A stretch of 64,000 bases of DNA from Astrothelium macrocarpum (GCA_021030915.1 JAGEMR010000011.1:433449-497448), one strand, 5' to 3'; positions 35,361-48,736 are shown, counted from the stretch's first letter. The notes: a model not told the origin generated them from the letters alone. Made by a program: numbers and translations.

Positions 35361-36540
35361 ATGGCGGATGGAGCACCATTTATGGATGAATCAGCAAGCA
35401 AAGGAGGGAGGATCACCGCGGTCGGATCTGCAATGATTGTACTCTGTATCCTATCTGTGTTACTCCGATTTTGGTCTCGATCACTGACGAAAAAGGCTGG
35501 TTTATGGTGGGACGATTGGTTGGCCTTTTTGGCTTTAGTAAGTCTAATCTTCCGGCAGTACACTCTGTCTTCATTCGCAACTGATCTGTGATAAAAGGTA
35601 TTCCTTCTTCCTGAGGTTGGCCTGATTCTTGCTATGGTGCCCCAGGGAATGGGAAAGCACATTACCACTCTTTCTCTTACAGAAATCGAAACCATTGAAC
35701 TCTACATTTATGTGGCTGAGGTCATGTACAATTTCAGCCTCACTTGCTCAAAATTATCGGCCTTGGCTTTTTACATACGCCTTTTCACCACCACTGGGGC
35801 ATGGTTTCGTATGGCAACTTGGATTATCGGCTCTCTGTGCGTTGGGTGGGTGATTGCGATAACATTCTTGGGCTGCTTCCAATGTAGCCCGCCATCAAGA
35901 GCCTGGAAAATAAAGGAGGAAGGTACCTGCCTGCCGCTGCAGTCAATTTACATAGGTACGGCCGTGCCTAATGTGGTCATTGATCTGCTACTGCTATTGC
36001 TTCCCATTCCTTCAATTAAGAATCTGTACACGTCGATTGGAAGGAAAGTCGGCCTCGCTTTCATTTTCCTTGTTGGCTACAGTGTGATTGCATTATCCAT
36101 TGCGCGTCTGGTAATCGTGGTAACCCTGAGGAACACAGAACTAGAAGATTTGACTTGTGAGTGGCACATAGTGATGTTTTTAAGTTTTTAATTTTCTTGA
36201 CTAATCACTTCTCCAAGGGAATTTCGTCACAACACTTATTCTGGTGACTCTCGAGCCCAGTATTGCGCTTATCAGCGTTTGCCTCCCGGCACATGCATAC
36301 TTAGCTCGTTATACCGCAAAACATGTCCTTTCTCTACCATTCATTAGCAGTCTAAGCTCTCTGTCTTTGAAAGGAAAGGGCGGAGCTCATCTTGGGACAA
36401 TGGCTGAGCCTATCGATCCGGAATATCGAAATGAGCCTGACTATGTAGAACTGGATGATATATCTACGAAGAGAAGCCACCAAGAATCTTCTCACATTGG
36501 TGATGAGATCGGTCCGGCAGCAAGAAATCGATCTGTTTAG
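35361..36540 (+). CDS. Fungal rhodopsin-domain integral membrane protein (PTH11-like superfamily)
   Basis: Exons are 35361-35537, 35598-36156 and 36218-36540 (introns 35538-35597 and 36157-36217), giving 352 residues. Seven hydrophobic segments can be counted. The WWDDW motif after TM1, the conserved Cys pair around the FQCSPPSRAW loop (CFQC, later C), and VPNVVIDLLLLLLPIP in TM5 are typical of the fungal rhodopsin-domain family. The C-tail is polar (about 50 residues). It is a plasma-membrane protein of unknown ligand. Family members are frequent beside secondary-metabolism genes. A second, disrupted member lies at 44334-59869. Confidence 0.88.
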
Positions 36541-37010
36541 CTTAATAACTCAATATAGACTTAATTAATAGCTAATATAAGAAAACCTTAGGAGGAGAAG
36601 CCCAGGACCAAGGAAAATAAAATAAGCCACTGAGCATAATAACCTAATGTAACGATGACTATACCAAGTTATATGAACTATCGGGCTGAGACTCTTGCGC
36701 TCCGAAGTGTGACTGAAATGATGCATAGAAGTTTTAACAGGGTGCTCGGAGATCTAATAAAGCTTTTCTTGATAGAGCAATGTCAGAAGACATCATTTGT
36801 GCAGGCACAAATCTCAATGAAATTGTTTTCACCGAAATCTAGGTCGTCATTACCTTGATTTGAGCTGGGAATATGACCCAGTTGACGTCATGGTGGCTGC
36901 TGACGAGGATATATTCGATGGGGGAGTCGAGTTGCAGCCGTGACTCATGCCGATAGTTGTTAGATGAGCTGTCTGGGATTCCTGAGAGTACTGGCTGATA
37001 CGTTTGCAGC
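36541..37010. other. Intergenic region
   Basis: No gene seen. It joins the end of the rhodopsin-domain gene to the start of the adenylating enzyme, both on the plus strand. Confidence 0.4.
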
Positions 37011-38864
37011 ATGACAGACAAAGCCATTGAGAATGGATTCACTAACTGTTACTTCAAAGAGGAAAGTTATCAGTTCTCCAATTCTGACCTTAAGTTGTTG
37101 CCTCACCGCATCGATAATGTTGCAAAGAAAGATCCTTATAAAAAGTTTGCTCTTCTTGCCTTTCGTGATCAGCACAGCAAAATTCAATTTCGTCCCCTAA
37201 CCTATGGTCTCCTGGCCCAAGCAGTTGATCGAGCGGCTTGGTGGTTGGACCAGAATCTCCTTCTGGAGCATGAACAAATCTTTGCTTTTGCTGGTCCTCA
37301 GGATATGAGATGGAGCATATTACTTACTGCTGCGATCAAAACGAGGCGACAGGTGTGTTGGCACGCCTTTCCGTGTTTGCTCTTCTTTGACCTAAAATGT
37401 AGATGATCGGACTTTCTGAGTGGAATACATCAGAAGGAATAACATCGATCATGGATCAATGCAACTGTACTGTTCTCCTCTACGCTCATGACTCGTATCA
37501 TGCGTCGATGATCGAAAGTCTCTTGGGAACACGTGATGATATACGTCAACTCCCCGTGCTTGCGGAGGAAACTTGGCTGAAAGAGCAGACATCTATTCCG
37601 GCATATGTCTACTCAAAAACCTGGGAAAATGCAGCAGATGATCGAGCCCTCATCTGCCATACATCGGGTACCACAGGTATTTCACGTTTCCATACACGCC
37701 GTAGTCATGATTTTGTAGTTTGGAACGAGTGGTGACGCATTCACAACTAGGAAGGCCTAAGCCAGTTGTCTTCACAAATCGGCGTATAGCTCTTTTCGAT
37801 TTTCTGAGACAATGGAGTTCACAGGACCATAGCGTCATGATACCCCAGGTCGCTGGGAAAACCATCTTCACTGACTTTCACATGAGCAATGTGAGTAGTA
37901 TTGGACAGTATGTAGATATGCAATGGACTTACGTGTATAGATTGGGGGCTTCACAATTCAGTTTTTCTGGCCACTTTACTTCGATGCAATTGTCGTCTCC
38001 AGGCCAATCCACGAGACAGTAACAGCAGAGCTTACGAACGATATTCTGTTAGCTGCTCAGGTTGATACCATCATCTGTTCACCACGTCTAATAACCGAAA
38101 TGGCTCAGAATCCGATCTTCATTAAGACTCTGAGACAGCTCGACGTCGTTCATTGTGGAAGCACTGCAATACCAAGCTTTGTAGTGGATCTGATCACACG
38201 TAACAAGGGGCCGGCTTTCTACAACATCTATGGTTCTTCCGAAAATTGGCCTTGCTTTCAACGCTGGGGAAGTCAGTCAGAGATTTCATATCTGTCTTTC
38301 CATCCGCGTTCGGGCTACACATTCAGACACGAAGGCTCTAATCTCTATCAATACGTGATAGAACGTCGACCGGAACTAGAAGAGTACCAGCCTGTCTTCA
38401 TGTCATTTCCTGAGCTTCAGGAATATGTGTCAGGAGATTTATTCAGTCCTCATCCTGACCTCCCTGATCTGTGGCGGTTCTGCGGTCGCACAGATGCAAC
38501 GATAAAGTTGAACAGTGGTCTGAAGATGCTTGTCGGTGAAGTGGAGGAAATGATTCAACGTCACGAACTGGTACAGTCCGTTCTGATTGGAAACATGGAT
38601 GACAGGGAGCCTGTAGCGATAATCGAGCCCTTCCATCCAGAACAAATGTTGAGTGAGAATTCGCGCGAGCAGTTTGTTAATCAGATATGGGAGAGTATCG
38701 AGATTGCAAACCTAGGATGCACCAAAAACGCACAAGTGTTAAGGGAGCGAGTGATCGTGGCATCAAAGCCTTTCGTGCGCACACCTAAAGGTTCAGTTAA
38801 TCGCCACAAGACTTTGAAGTTATTTGAACCTGAGTTACAGAATGCTTACGGTCTCCATAGCTGA
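37011..38864 (+). CDS. Stand-alone NRPS-like adenylation enzyme
   Basis: Exons are 37011-37352, 37403-37676, 37751-37890 and 37941-38864 (introns of 50, 74 and 50 bp), giving 559 residues. The AMP-binding P-loop HTSGTTGRPKPV is formed across the second intron at about 200-211. The GSSENWP region (A5) is at about 327, LWRFCGRTDATIKLNSG (A7/A8) at about 406, and the C-terminal catalytic lysine segment TPKGSVNRHK at about 538. Nothing like a thiolation or reductase domain follows, and the frame ends 26 residues after the lysine. It resembles the A domain of the neighbouring A-T-R enzyme and of fungal NRPS-like reductases. The acid substrate is unknown. It could be a genuine free adenylating enzyme or a derivative that lost T and R domains. 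Confidence 0.85.
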
Positions 38865-39874
38865 TTTCTTGAGCGCAGTATTGTCTAAGGACTATTAAGA
38901 GATCAATAAGATTCCTCAAAACCCAAACCCTTTCTTAAGCGGACTTGTCCGCTATAAGCGGCTTCTAAATATACATAGTCTTAGGCTTTACTGAAATGCT
39001 TTCAACGCAAAGAAAAATGGCAAACCCTGCGTTTTAGAACCGGGGGCAATAGAGAATTCGGCATCCATAGGTGTTCAGTTCCAGGCCTTAGTGGTGCTAT
39101 TGTGGATAAGTCACAACGAAGTCGATGAGAGATATTGCTGGCTGATCAGCTACTTCGAGTATCGAAGATGTGGAAAGAGCAGGTGTGGGTCCTTCGAGTG
39201 AATGATGTTTGAGAGAAGATGTGTTCAAGAACAGACGCAGAGCCGATTTGCAATGGCCTTTGTCTCGGAGAAGGCCCATAATGGGGGTAAATGAGTATGT
39301 GACATGAATAATTCCTTTAGATGTGTCCTGCGAGTATTTGGACCTGAATTCAGGATACGGTGGAAATATATGTGACTGTAAGTAATTTATAGAGTGGAAT
39401 GGACATGATCTCAATCATCTTGAACATATTGAGATGATCAGTTCGAAGGACTCTGTGTGCTTGAAGGTCAATCATTAGAATAGGCTAGATAGCTATGAGC
39501 AAAATCAATAGATCAGCGTTCGATTAACGGAGGATCTTGAACGCGTGGAGAAGGCGTCATTGAAGTTATGCTCCCGTACTGCATCACACAGTGCGTGAGC
39601 ATTCGTATGAGAATGACACAATCTTTCGCTCATGAACCAAGTCGTTCGATATAAGCTGGCTTTCAAGTGGATGGGCTCAGTTTGATGAATGTTAGGTTCT
39701 GTCCTGGTCGGATGCTGAACGTTCCCATCAGCGGTTGAGCTATGAGGATAAATTTGCATAATTAATTTATGCAGCCTTATCCGATAAGACTCCACCATCA
39801 GCCGAAAAGGGTTGCTCAAACGTCGTTTTCAGGGGCGTCCCCTCGTATACCACTTAAATCTACAAAGTTTATTT
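38865..39874. other. Convergent intergenic region, 1.0 kb
   Basis: The stop codons of the stand-alone adenylating enzyme and of the A-T-R enzyme face each other across this stretch. I see no thiolation or reductase remnants in it. Confidence 0.45.
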
Positions 39875-42800
39875 CTATACCCTTTCGCCCTGGCCAATAC
39901 CTTTGAAGTTCCACTGACCCATCCACAAAGTCATCCACCCAGGATTTACGGTTTCTAGCCCACGTAAAGTCTGGCTTTGTGCTTGCGCATTCTTGTTATC
40001 AGGCCAAGCCTTGCGATTGCTTGGGTCTTCCGCGGCAACCTCTGCCTCGGCTTCAAAGAAACATAATAATCTTGCAGCAGGCAAATCTTCGTACGCGTCT
40101 TCTGCAGGTCCATTTGAGAGTTCCTGAGTATCTATGCGGATCTTCAATAACTTCACCCACTCCGGGAATGATACGATAGATACCGACTGTTCGTGAAAAG
40201 TTTCCTTAATGATTGTGGGAAGCAAAGCGGACCAAGATGCGGAGTTCGGGTTGGTTGCATGATAAAACCACGGATTATTGTCCCTCTCTACCTGACTGAA
40301 GGTGTTGGAAACCAATTCTGAGATGATCTCGCCAAGCAAGTCCACAGGCATCCAGTCAATTCGATCAAGTGCCCCAAGATCGCGTGGAAATGCTTTTAAG
40401 GCTATCGAAGTCTTGATCATAGATGGAATCCACTCATTCTTCGGCCATTGACCGGCGCGCATACCATTTCTGACTGGACCTGCGATCTGACCGACGCGAC
40501 AAATTGCCGCTGGTATCTGGAGTCTACAACTGGCTTCCACCAATAGGCGTTCCCCAACGTGTTTCGATTCAGCGTAACCCATCGCAGCAGAAGCGGACCA
40601 ATCTTGGTCGGCTTCCGGCACTAATAGTTCTTGGCCATGAATGCCAATCTCGACTGATGACGGACGCCACCGCTCGATGGTGGAAATACTGGAGATGAAA
40701 AATATGGCAGCCCTCCTCTCTGACTGAGCACAGAGGTTGATTAGCTCTCGTAGTCCGTGAATATGGCTATCGCCGAAGTACTCTAGGCGTCGGTTGAAGT
40801 CAACAAGCCAGGCGTTATGAATGATGATGTCCACTTCTCTGACAAACAGATCGACCGCTTCAGAGGATAATCCTAAATTTTTTTGAGACACGTCGATGGT
40901 CAGAAACGAAAACTTGCCGAAGTCGGTAGAAAGCGAAAGCGATTTGTGGAGTTCAATCTGTATACCCTGCGCGTCTTCTCGCCGATTAAGGCAGTAAATC
41001 TTGCTGATGCTCTGATTTCGAGCCAGAGAATTCAAGAGATAGCACCCAAGTGTACCTGTTGTGCCTGTCACTGCGATCGTCATATCCCTATGTTCCCCAG
41101 AACGGGTATGATTAAGCGTTATCATGTTCAGGCTGTTGGAAAACCTTTGAAGCATGGAATTCATCCGATCCTCCCTGGACGAGTCAATCTTTTGCCTGTC
41201 GTCACCCTTTCTAGCAGCAAGAATCGATCTAGCAAGTCTCTCGATTGTTGGATTGGAATATATTGTACGAGGACTGGTCAGAGGTCTTTTGGCCGCTTTG
41301 TTGATACTTTGACTTAATTTTAGGACGAGCAAAGAGTCGAAGTCTTTGCTAGCATGGAATAAATCATCTGCAAGCCCAGGTGCTTGGAAGCCAGTTTCAT
41401 CTTGAATCCAATGCTGCAGACCCTGGACTAAAGCATCAGGCTGAGTAGAGGCCAGCTCAGGGAGCTCAGCTTCGCCACTCAAGATTTTAAGCGCATAGGC
41501 ATCTTCGATTTCTTGAGTGTAGAGGTTGAGAAGCAGCTTTCGTTGAATTGAACCCTTCCCTGAACGAAGAAAAGGTTTATTTGGACTAGCAATCACGATC
41601 ATATTCTTGGGGATCCTGCCATGCGCAAGAGTCCTTTTGTTGATCTGCTGTACTGCCTGCCAGATCTCTTCAAGGAGAGCTTGTTTGGAAATTCCACTGC
41701 TCTCCGCAGACTTGATCTCTACCAAAAGACCAGCCTCAAAACGTCCAGTTCCGAACATGATCACACCCGTTACCAATGGATGAGAGCTCACTTCTTGCTC
41801 AATAGCGACTGGGTTGAGCTTTTCGCCGTTACTAAATACAATTATATCATCACTGCGGCCTACGTGCATCCAAAGATTTGGTTTAGCTGGATGCTTCTTG
41901 TATAAATCCTTGGACGACCATTCGTCCAAGTCCGGGAACGTGTTGAAAACGTGTTGATACTTTCGTAACGCATCATTCCTTTTAAAAAGCATTTCGTAGT
42001 ACTCATCGGATACTGGACGAAACTCTATTCCCGCACATGGACTATAGCGCATGTACATGAAATCTTCGGGATCGGTCATTTCAGTAGGAAGCGTGCTTGC
42101 CTTGAAAGATTGCTCGTTCAGAATGTATCATTAGGTCCAAAACACACAGTATAACATACCTCTGTGATTCCGATAATATTTAGAGGATACGTCTTTTGTT
42201 TTACAGCAAAACCGACGTCATACGATGCCGTGCCTCCACAATTGCCAACATACTTGAGATTCGACAAGTGGTCCAGGTACTCACAATCGGCGACAATATC
42301 CTTCAACACGGATGGTGGCAAAATACTCAGGTCGATGCCCCCACATTGATGGTATGAATCTGCCAGCTCTGCACTCAATGGACGGAGGGGCGCAAGAACA
42401 TTGATGGTATTGAACCAAACATTGGCACCAATGCTCGTGATAAGCCCGGCAGCATGGAAATTTGGAAATGGCATGAAAGCTTTCATGCCTTCAAAGTAAT
42501 GCCATACGAATGGCCGTGATCCAGGCCTCGCCATATCATGGAAAGCATCTATGGCTGTGAATAGTGTATGCGTGCTGACAACAATCTTCGGTATTCCAGT
42601 GGAGCCACTAGTGTGCAGAACGCAGACTGGATCTAACTTGGCCATATCGAAAGTTTTCTCGTACGGGTAATGGGGAACTTCTAAGCTATTTCAAAGGAGA
42701 TCCTCCAGGCTCAACATCTCGATTAAACGAAGAGCCCGATGACTCTGAGTATCCTTTATCACAGGATCTGGATTCCGGTCGACAAGCCATAAATGGCAAT

Positions 42801-43146
42801 CCGCTTGATCGAGCAAGGACAAGTGGGCTTGTAAGCTGTTCCGCGGTGAAGGAAAAAATGCACGCCATCCAATCTTCATTGCTGCCAGCGTCAATATCTG
42901 ATATCTCAGGTCTAGTGGATGAGCGAGCCACGCAAATGTATCAAAACTGATACTTTTGCCCATCTGAGCGTCCAAATGCCAAGCGTATTTATCCACAGCG
43001 CTTTTAAGCCGGGCGTAGGACACGTCGGTAAACCCGTCCTTTGGATTCGTCCCACGAGGCATGCATGCAAATGGTGTTGGACGGTCCGAGACAGCACGCT
43101 CATCGATTACATTGACAAGCAAACGTCTTCCGTATTCTTCAACCAT
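39875..43146 (-). pseudogene. NRPS-like A-T-R (adenylation-thiolation-reductase) gene with an in-frame TGA
   Basis: Reading 43146-42160 and 42100-39875 (intron 42101-42159) gives 1,071 codons including stop. The frame is continuous except for one TGA at 42693-42691 (codon 152). Order: adenylation with HTSGSTGIPKIV (about 178-189) and GKGSIQRK near its end; phosphopantetheine site in DFDSL (Ser about 585); terminal reductase with Rossmann GTTGTLG (about 674-680) and YAESK (Tyr about 838, Lys about 842). Such enzymes activate an acid, load it on the carrier and release it as aldehyde or alcohol with NADPH. The residues on both sides of the TGA are ordinary A-domain sequence (LSLEDLL before, VPHYPYEKTF after). 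No GT-AG intron of normal size removes the stop without deleting conserved sequence. It is probably a recent nonsense mutation. Restart at ATG 42645 would lack the A-domain N-terminus. Confidence 0.8.
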
Positions 43147-44333
43147 GGCTACTAATTCAGTACGCTCTTGAGATCAGAAACAGAAGGTTATCAGACAGGC
43201 TTGTTCATGAATGGAGTTTCAGAGTTTAGTTGTTTACGACACCGCTCATTGAAGCACAATAATTGAGGGGGGGAAAGAGCATATTCTACAAGCTCTCCTC
43301 GTACCAGGGTTATGCCAAGAGATATTTTGGAATTTCCAGCTTGTGTAACCGTGATATTGAGTATATCAGATGATCCAATGCAAGTTTATCAAGTAGATGT
43401 CTGATGTAGGGGGCAAGTGTTGGAGCGATGTCTCAAAATGCGTGCGATGCCCAGAGAAAAATCTATAAACTTTGTGATAAGGTACAAAGTTACGTGGATC
43501 ATGGCGCGCAGGAAGCCGGATATTTTAGGGTAGGTCGGGCCGGAACAAGGTGGTCCATTCATGCAGTTAGTGGCTTATCTCATTGCCTCAAATGACGAAT
43601 CAAAGGTGAGATATCTTGACCCAGTAGTCGAGTACCTTAGGTGGCCCACGAAGGCAAAAGGCTACTTGTGTACTTACCTCTGATATCTTGTTGACAAAAC
43701 TAACACAACAGTTTCAAAATGTCGGATACTTAAATTTTAAAATACTGACTCATCCAGATCAAAGGTGAGGTCACACGCGGCACAATCGTTCGTGAGCTGT
43801 TTATTGAAACACCTAATCGAGATGGCTTAGCATTGATATGTCGTCTGAGGCTTCGAGATAACAACTAGGAACCAATGCAATGCGAGCTCGGGACATATAC
43901 CTTGACAATATCGTTATGAGGGGATCTTTCCAACGCTAACTTCCTTTGATCTGCAGAGCATCGAGCTGAGACGACAGCCAGGTTTGTTGTCTCATAGATT
44001 CACGACATTTATCAGGAGTTCATCCATACTTGCGCCGACAAAGCAACATTGAGACGCATAGCGTCGCCCTTTCTACCACATACGTCTTGGGTAGACAATG
44101 GGGTTCGGCAATGGATGTGCTTGCCCTGGCTTTCCGCCAAACCCTCACACATAAATATCGAGTCCTTTTGCAAAAAATGCTTTCATTGTTTAGTTCATGT
44201 ACCTTGATATCATTTGTTCGTGTCCAGGTGACCGTGGGCTCCAATAGCTACGAGCTTTGAACGGCTTTTCTCAGAGATATATATTGCCTTATTTGCCTTC
44301 TTAACCTTTTTGTCGAATAATCCATTAGCTCTG
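43147..44333. other. Divergent intergenic region, 1.2 kb
   Basis: No gene recognised. It separates the starts of the A-T-R gene (-) and the second rhodopsin-domain gene (+) and should contain both promoters. Confidence 0.4.
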
Positions 44334-45476
44334 ATGGATATTCAGGATCCCTCGCAGCGAAGGGGGAGCACACTTTTAGCGGTATCATGGACCGAGTTCT
44401 CTATCGCAACGGTATTGATCCTTTTACGTATATATACAAGGCTTAGAGTTGTCGATGAAAGGGGCACTTGGGCTCTGGTATGGGCGCTTACTGCATGGGT
44501 TTGTGAAGAAATATTCCACGATGTTAGGTGATCATGAGCTAAGAGACCAGGCTTTTGGCATCTGTAATGCCTTGTTCATTTCGTTCTCTGTCCAACATGG
44601 CATGGGCACACACATATCCTTCCTATCCAATAGCCAGGTTACCACCGCGATAATGTGGTCTTGGATCGCAGATGCTATGTCAAGACTGTCAATAGGTTCT
44701 GGAAAGGTGGCGATCGTGGCCTTTCTTCAAGATGTTCAAAAGTCAGCAGGGCAAAGATGGCGACACATCCTTCTTTACTTCATTGCTATCACTAATGTGA
44801 TAAGCTCCAACCACACATCATGCTGGCAGAAGCTAATGAACTTTCAGATTTTTTTGAACATATTCATCGTATTCATGATTCTCTTTCAGTGTGATCCACC
44901 TCAGTCTTTGTGGAATCAGAGCATACCAGGGACCTGTCCTCGCCGACAGCCTAATCACTATGCTGGTTTCTTTTTCACCGGTACGGGCAGGGGTCTCAAG
45001 CATACTTGGATATGATTGGATAGAATACGGATAATTCATGCATGGATAATCCGAATATCCCATAGTTATCCATGGGGGCCGATTAGATTGCCGATCCGGC
45101 CGCCACTAATCCTAAATTGATCATACGAAGCAAATGTCAGGGAGGCAGCCGGCAGTTAAGATTCTGTCAAAAGACTAAAATATTCGTTGGAAGAACGAAT
45201 ACGTCTGATACCGTATATATATTTTCTTTTAGATTCTCGGTCCTCAGATCATTACATTATCATAATTTTTACCGCCGCCGTTATCGCTGTTTTTATATAA
45301 AACCAAATTGAAAAAAATTTTATCTCTTTTCAATTTTTTCAAAATCTTTCTCTTCTTCACAAGATATTATATCAATTTTAAAGATATCATTTTAAATTCA
45401 ATTTTTCAAATATTCAATTTTTTTTATTATTTTTTCAACAAGCGATGTTCTTTTTCATAAAATTATATAATATATA

Positions 45477-47337
45477 ACGTATCTGCATAGCGAGCGGACA
45501 CTCATAGCGAGCGGACACCTCCGCCCCGATTCCGTATCATTGGAACTTCTTCAACAAATTATTTCACATGCGAATATACAATTTATTTTAAATGAGATTA
45601 GGATTTTAATGGCGTTTCAAATTATCGTATGAGATCCAAAATTTAGTATAAAACGTGCTTCTGAGATTTATGAAATTTCTCATACGATATTTATTGTTCG
45701 ACACGACAGCCGATAATTACGACGTGATATTTCAGCCAATTCAATAAATCTAATTAAGATAAAAAAGAAGATATTTTTAGATTATATTACGGATTTAATT
45801 AATCGCGGTTTTTCATTTAAATAAAACGATATTCGAAATATAACTGATTATTTATGCGAAATTCGAAACGCGTCATGTATCAAATTTCGATGAATTATAA
45901 ATTTTGTATGATAATAATTATTATTTAAAATATAATTCTGATAAAAGATCGATTATCAGAAAATATTAATTAAAGATTCTATTATTATATAAAATTAATT
46001 TGATCTTGTATGAAATATAATTAATAAATACGGTATTATTGATACGGATATTTATAATTTTAATAAGACTGGTTTTTTAATGGGAATTCTATCGTATATA
46101 AAAATTGTTATTATTTCAGATCGTAAGAGAAGATTTCGTACGAAATAATCTGATAATTAAAAATAGATTTCGGTAATTCAGGATATTTATGCGGATAATT
46201 GGACGATACCTCCGTACGTGATTATAAAAGGCAAATACCATCTCCTTTTCTGATATACAAATAACGAATTCTCCATCATCTGACGAATCCATTTAAACGC
46301 AAATGATTGGATAATAAATAAAATTAGTTTAGATTGATTACAATATTTCGAAAAATATATAAAATCTCATATGACCGGCAAATATCGATTTCTTATCCTC
46401 GATAACCATAATAGCCACCATTTTATTAAATTCGACAATTATTGTAAAAAAATGGATATTATTATATTTTATATATCTCCGTATTCATCGCATATCCTTC
46501 AATCTTTTGATATAGGATATTTTAACCTTCTAAAAATTTCATATAATAAAGAAATTGAACGTCTAATGCGGTCGCAATTTATATATATTACAAAAAATGA
46601 CTTCTTTCCTGTTTTTAAAAAAACTTTTTTTGTCTCAATGGATGAAAAAAACGTATAAATAGGATTTCGAACAGTTGGTCTTATTCCGTACGATCCAGAA
46701 AGAATGATTAATCAATTGAATTTCAAATCTAGGATATTTATACCGTCAAATTCTCATCCGACAAATACTATATTTACCAATCCAAATATATTTAAAATTA
46801 CAAAAGATATCATACGAAATTCTATAAATCTGAAATCTCGAATTATAAGATATTAAAATAATTCTCCAAATCAATTATATGATTTAATTAATATATAAAC
46901 GAAAGATATTACGAAATTAATATATAAACTGGTATTATTGAAAACGAAAAATAAGAATTTTCGTACGACAAATAAAATATTAAATAAATATCGGAAAGTC
47001 AAAAAAATTCAATTATATACTGGAGGATCATTTAATACATTAAAAACAGATGTATTACAGTCCCAAAAGGATATTATTGAAATTATAGAAGGTGATGTAT
47101 ACGAAGAGGATGGTCGTATAGAAGGTAACAAACGGCGTATATGATACTATAATAACTACAAACAGCCCGGACATAATACGCGAATCTGTCAGATAGATTC
47201 TTTACCTTCTAAAAAAAAAGATAGCAATTAGTTTTAATAATTATTATATATTGTTGTTGTGTTAAAAAAGTTAAAGTTTGTATAAATGCGGAGAAGTGTC
47301 CGCTCGCTATGAGTGTCCGCTCGCTATGCAGATACGT
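45477..47337 (+). mobile_element. Fot1/pogo-type Tc1-mariner DNA transposon, RIP-degraded
   Basis: The element is 1,861 bp, flanked by TA on both sides (45475-45476 and 47338-47339). Terminal inverted repeats of about 45 bp (45477-45521 and 47290-47337) contain two tandem copies of CATAGCGAGCGGACAC and are strikingly GC-rich compared with the interior. The plus strand encodes a degraded transposase: an N-terminal helix-turn-helix part near 45590-45950, then the DDE region at 46371-46658 with LDNHNSHHF, SPYSSHILQSFDIGYF and the KEIERLM segment. Length, TA target and protein match the Fot1/pogo group. Nested in hAT copy A. The homologous position in copy B is uninterrupted near 57080. Confidence 0.92.
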
Positions 47338-47339
47338 TA

Positions 47340-48736
47340 TCTGAAAAAATTCTTTCTGATTCGTCATTCATTATTGGAATTGAAAGGATTTTTAAAACAA
47401 ATTTTGAAAATAATGATTATCATTTTTATTATAGATCTTAATTCCATCATTATAACATAATAAAATATTCGATATCGTATGAATCTTTTATACAATAATT
47501 GATATATTCATCTTCTATATCATTTCGTAAAATCAATTCATTTCTAATTCCATTCATAATCTTATCAAATCTATCTTTTTATTTCTTTTTTTGTGAAAAG
47601 ATTCTTTTTTTATGAAAAGATTCTTTTTTTGATTTTATCGTACGAAATAGTTTCAATCATCAAATGAATTTTTTTGAAACGATCCCAAAAATTTTGAATA
47701 TTTTACAAAATTGGCCTAATCCATTCTTTTTTCTATCTTCATCGAATGTATATCATATGATAGAAAAAATGCAAAATTAATACTGCCGTATAATACAGCG
47801 ATTTGTCTGAATTTTGATAATACATGAAATACTTCTTCTAATAATATTATATCTGATTTATAAAATCCCTATATATTTTGGATTTTTTCTATTTATTTAT
47901 TAAATTTCAATTTAAAAAAATTTTTGTCTGAATTTATTTTAATTTCTTTTATATATTGGAGAAGAATATCCATTATTATCAAAATTCTATTCAATCATAT
48001 TTTATTTTCTTATATTTTAAATATTATTCGTTTGAATGATTCCAGGAATTCGCAGATTATACGAAAATTTCGCCAATCAAAAAAAGAAAGGATATCAAAT
48101 TCCAGAATATTAAAATGATTCTGTATATATATATCTATCTTTCAATCATATTGAAGAATTATATGAAAAAGAAAATATCAGAAATTTTATTTTATGCGAT
48201 TATCTAATGGAATCATTCTTCTCATAATATTTTTGAATTCAATCATACGATTTAATAAAGAACGATTATATATAATAATATTATATAATTTTCCAAGAAT
48301 TTTTAATATACGAAAGATTTCATTTTATTTCTTTTATTGATTTTCATTAAAACCCCCTTTTCGTTCCTCTTCTTTATACGATTCAATGTCAGAAAGATCA
48401 AATACATCTTTAAAAAAGAAATCTTATATTACAAGATTGATGATATAACCTTGATAATGAATCCTTTATTAGATTGGATTCTATTCAAAATCTTTCGAAT
48501 TCATAAATTCGGCCATTATACGACAAAGAATATCATTTATTATTGAATTATCAATAATAAAAACGCCAATCTTTTGTGTTATTCCATAATTTTCAAAAAT
48601 TATACAAAGGATTTTTTATTGATTTTTTCCAAAATAATTTATTATTATACGAAAAATTAAAAGAATCTTTTGAAAATAATGTTCATGATTTATAAAATGA
48701 ACATAAATAATTAAAAAAAAATAATTATTCGATAAT
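47340..48736 (-). repeat. AT-rich internal part of hAT copy A
   Basis: This segment lies between the Fot1-like and Gypsy insertions. Its beginning (AAAAAATTCTTTC and following) aligns with copy B from about 57087 onward. No open gene. Confidence 0.7.

Noticed and set aside
42660..42760. An intron hiding the TGA in the A-T-R gene
   Set aside because: The only donors nearby would give introns of about 35 to 60 bp that delete conserved adenylation-domain residues and lack a convincing branch point.
44449..45015. Apparent frameshift in the second rhodopsin-domain gene
   Set aside because: Two ordinary GT-AG introns (44499-44550 and 44797-44847) restore the frame and keep family motifs, so no frameshift is needed.
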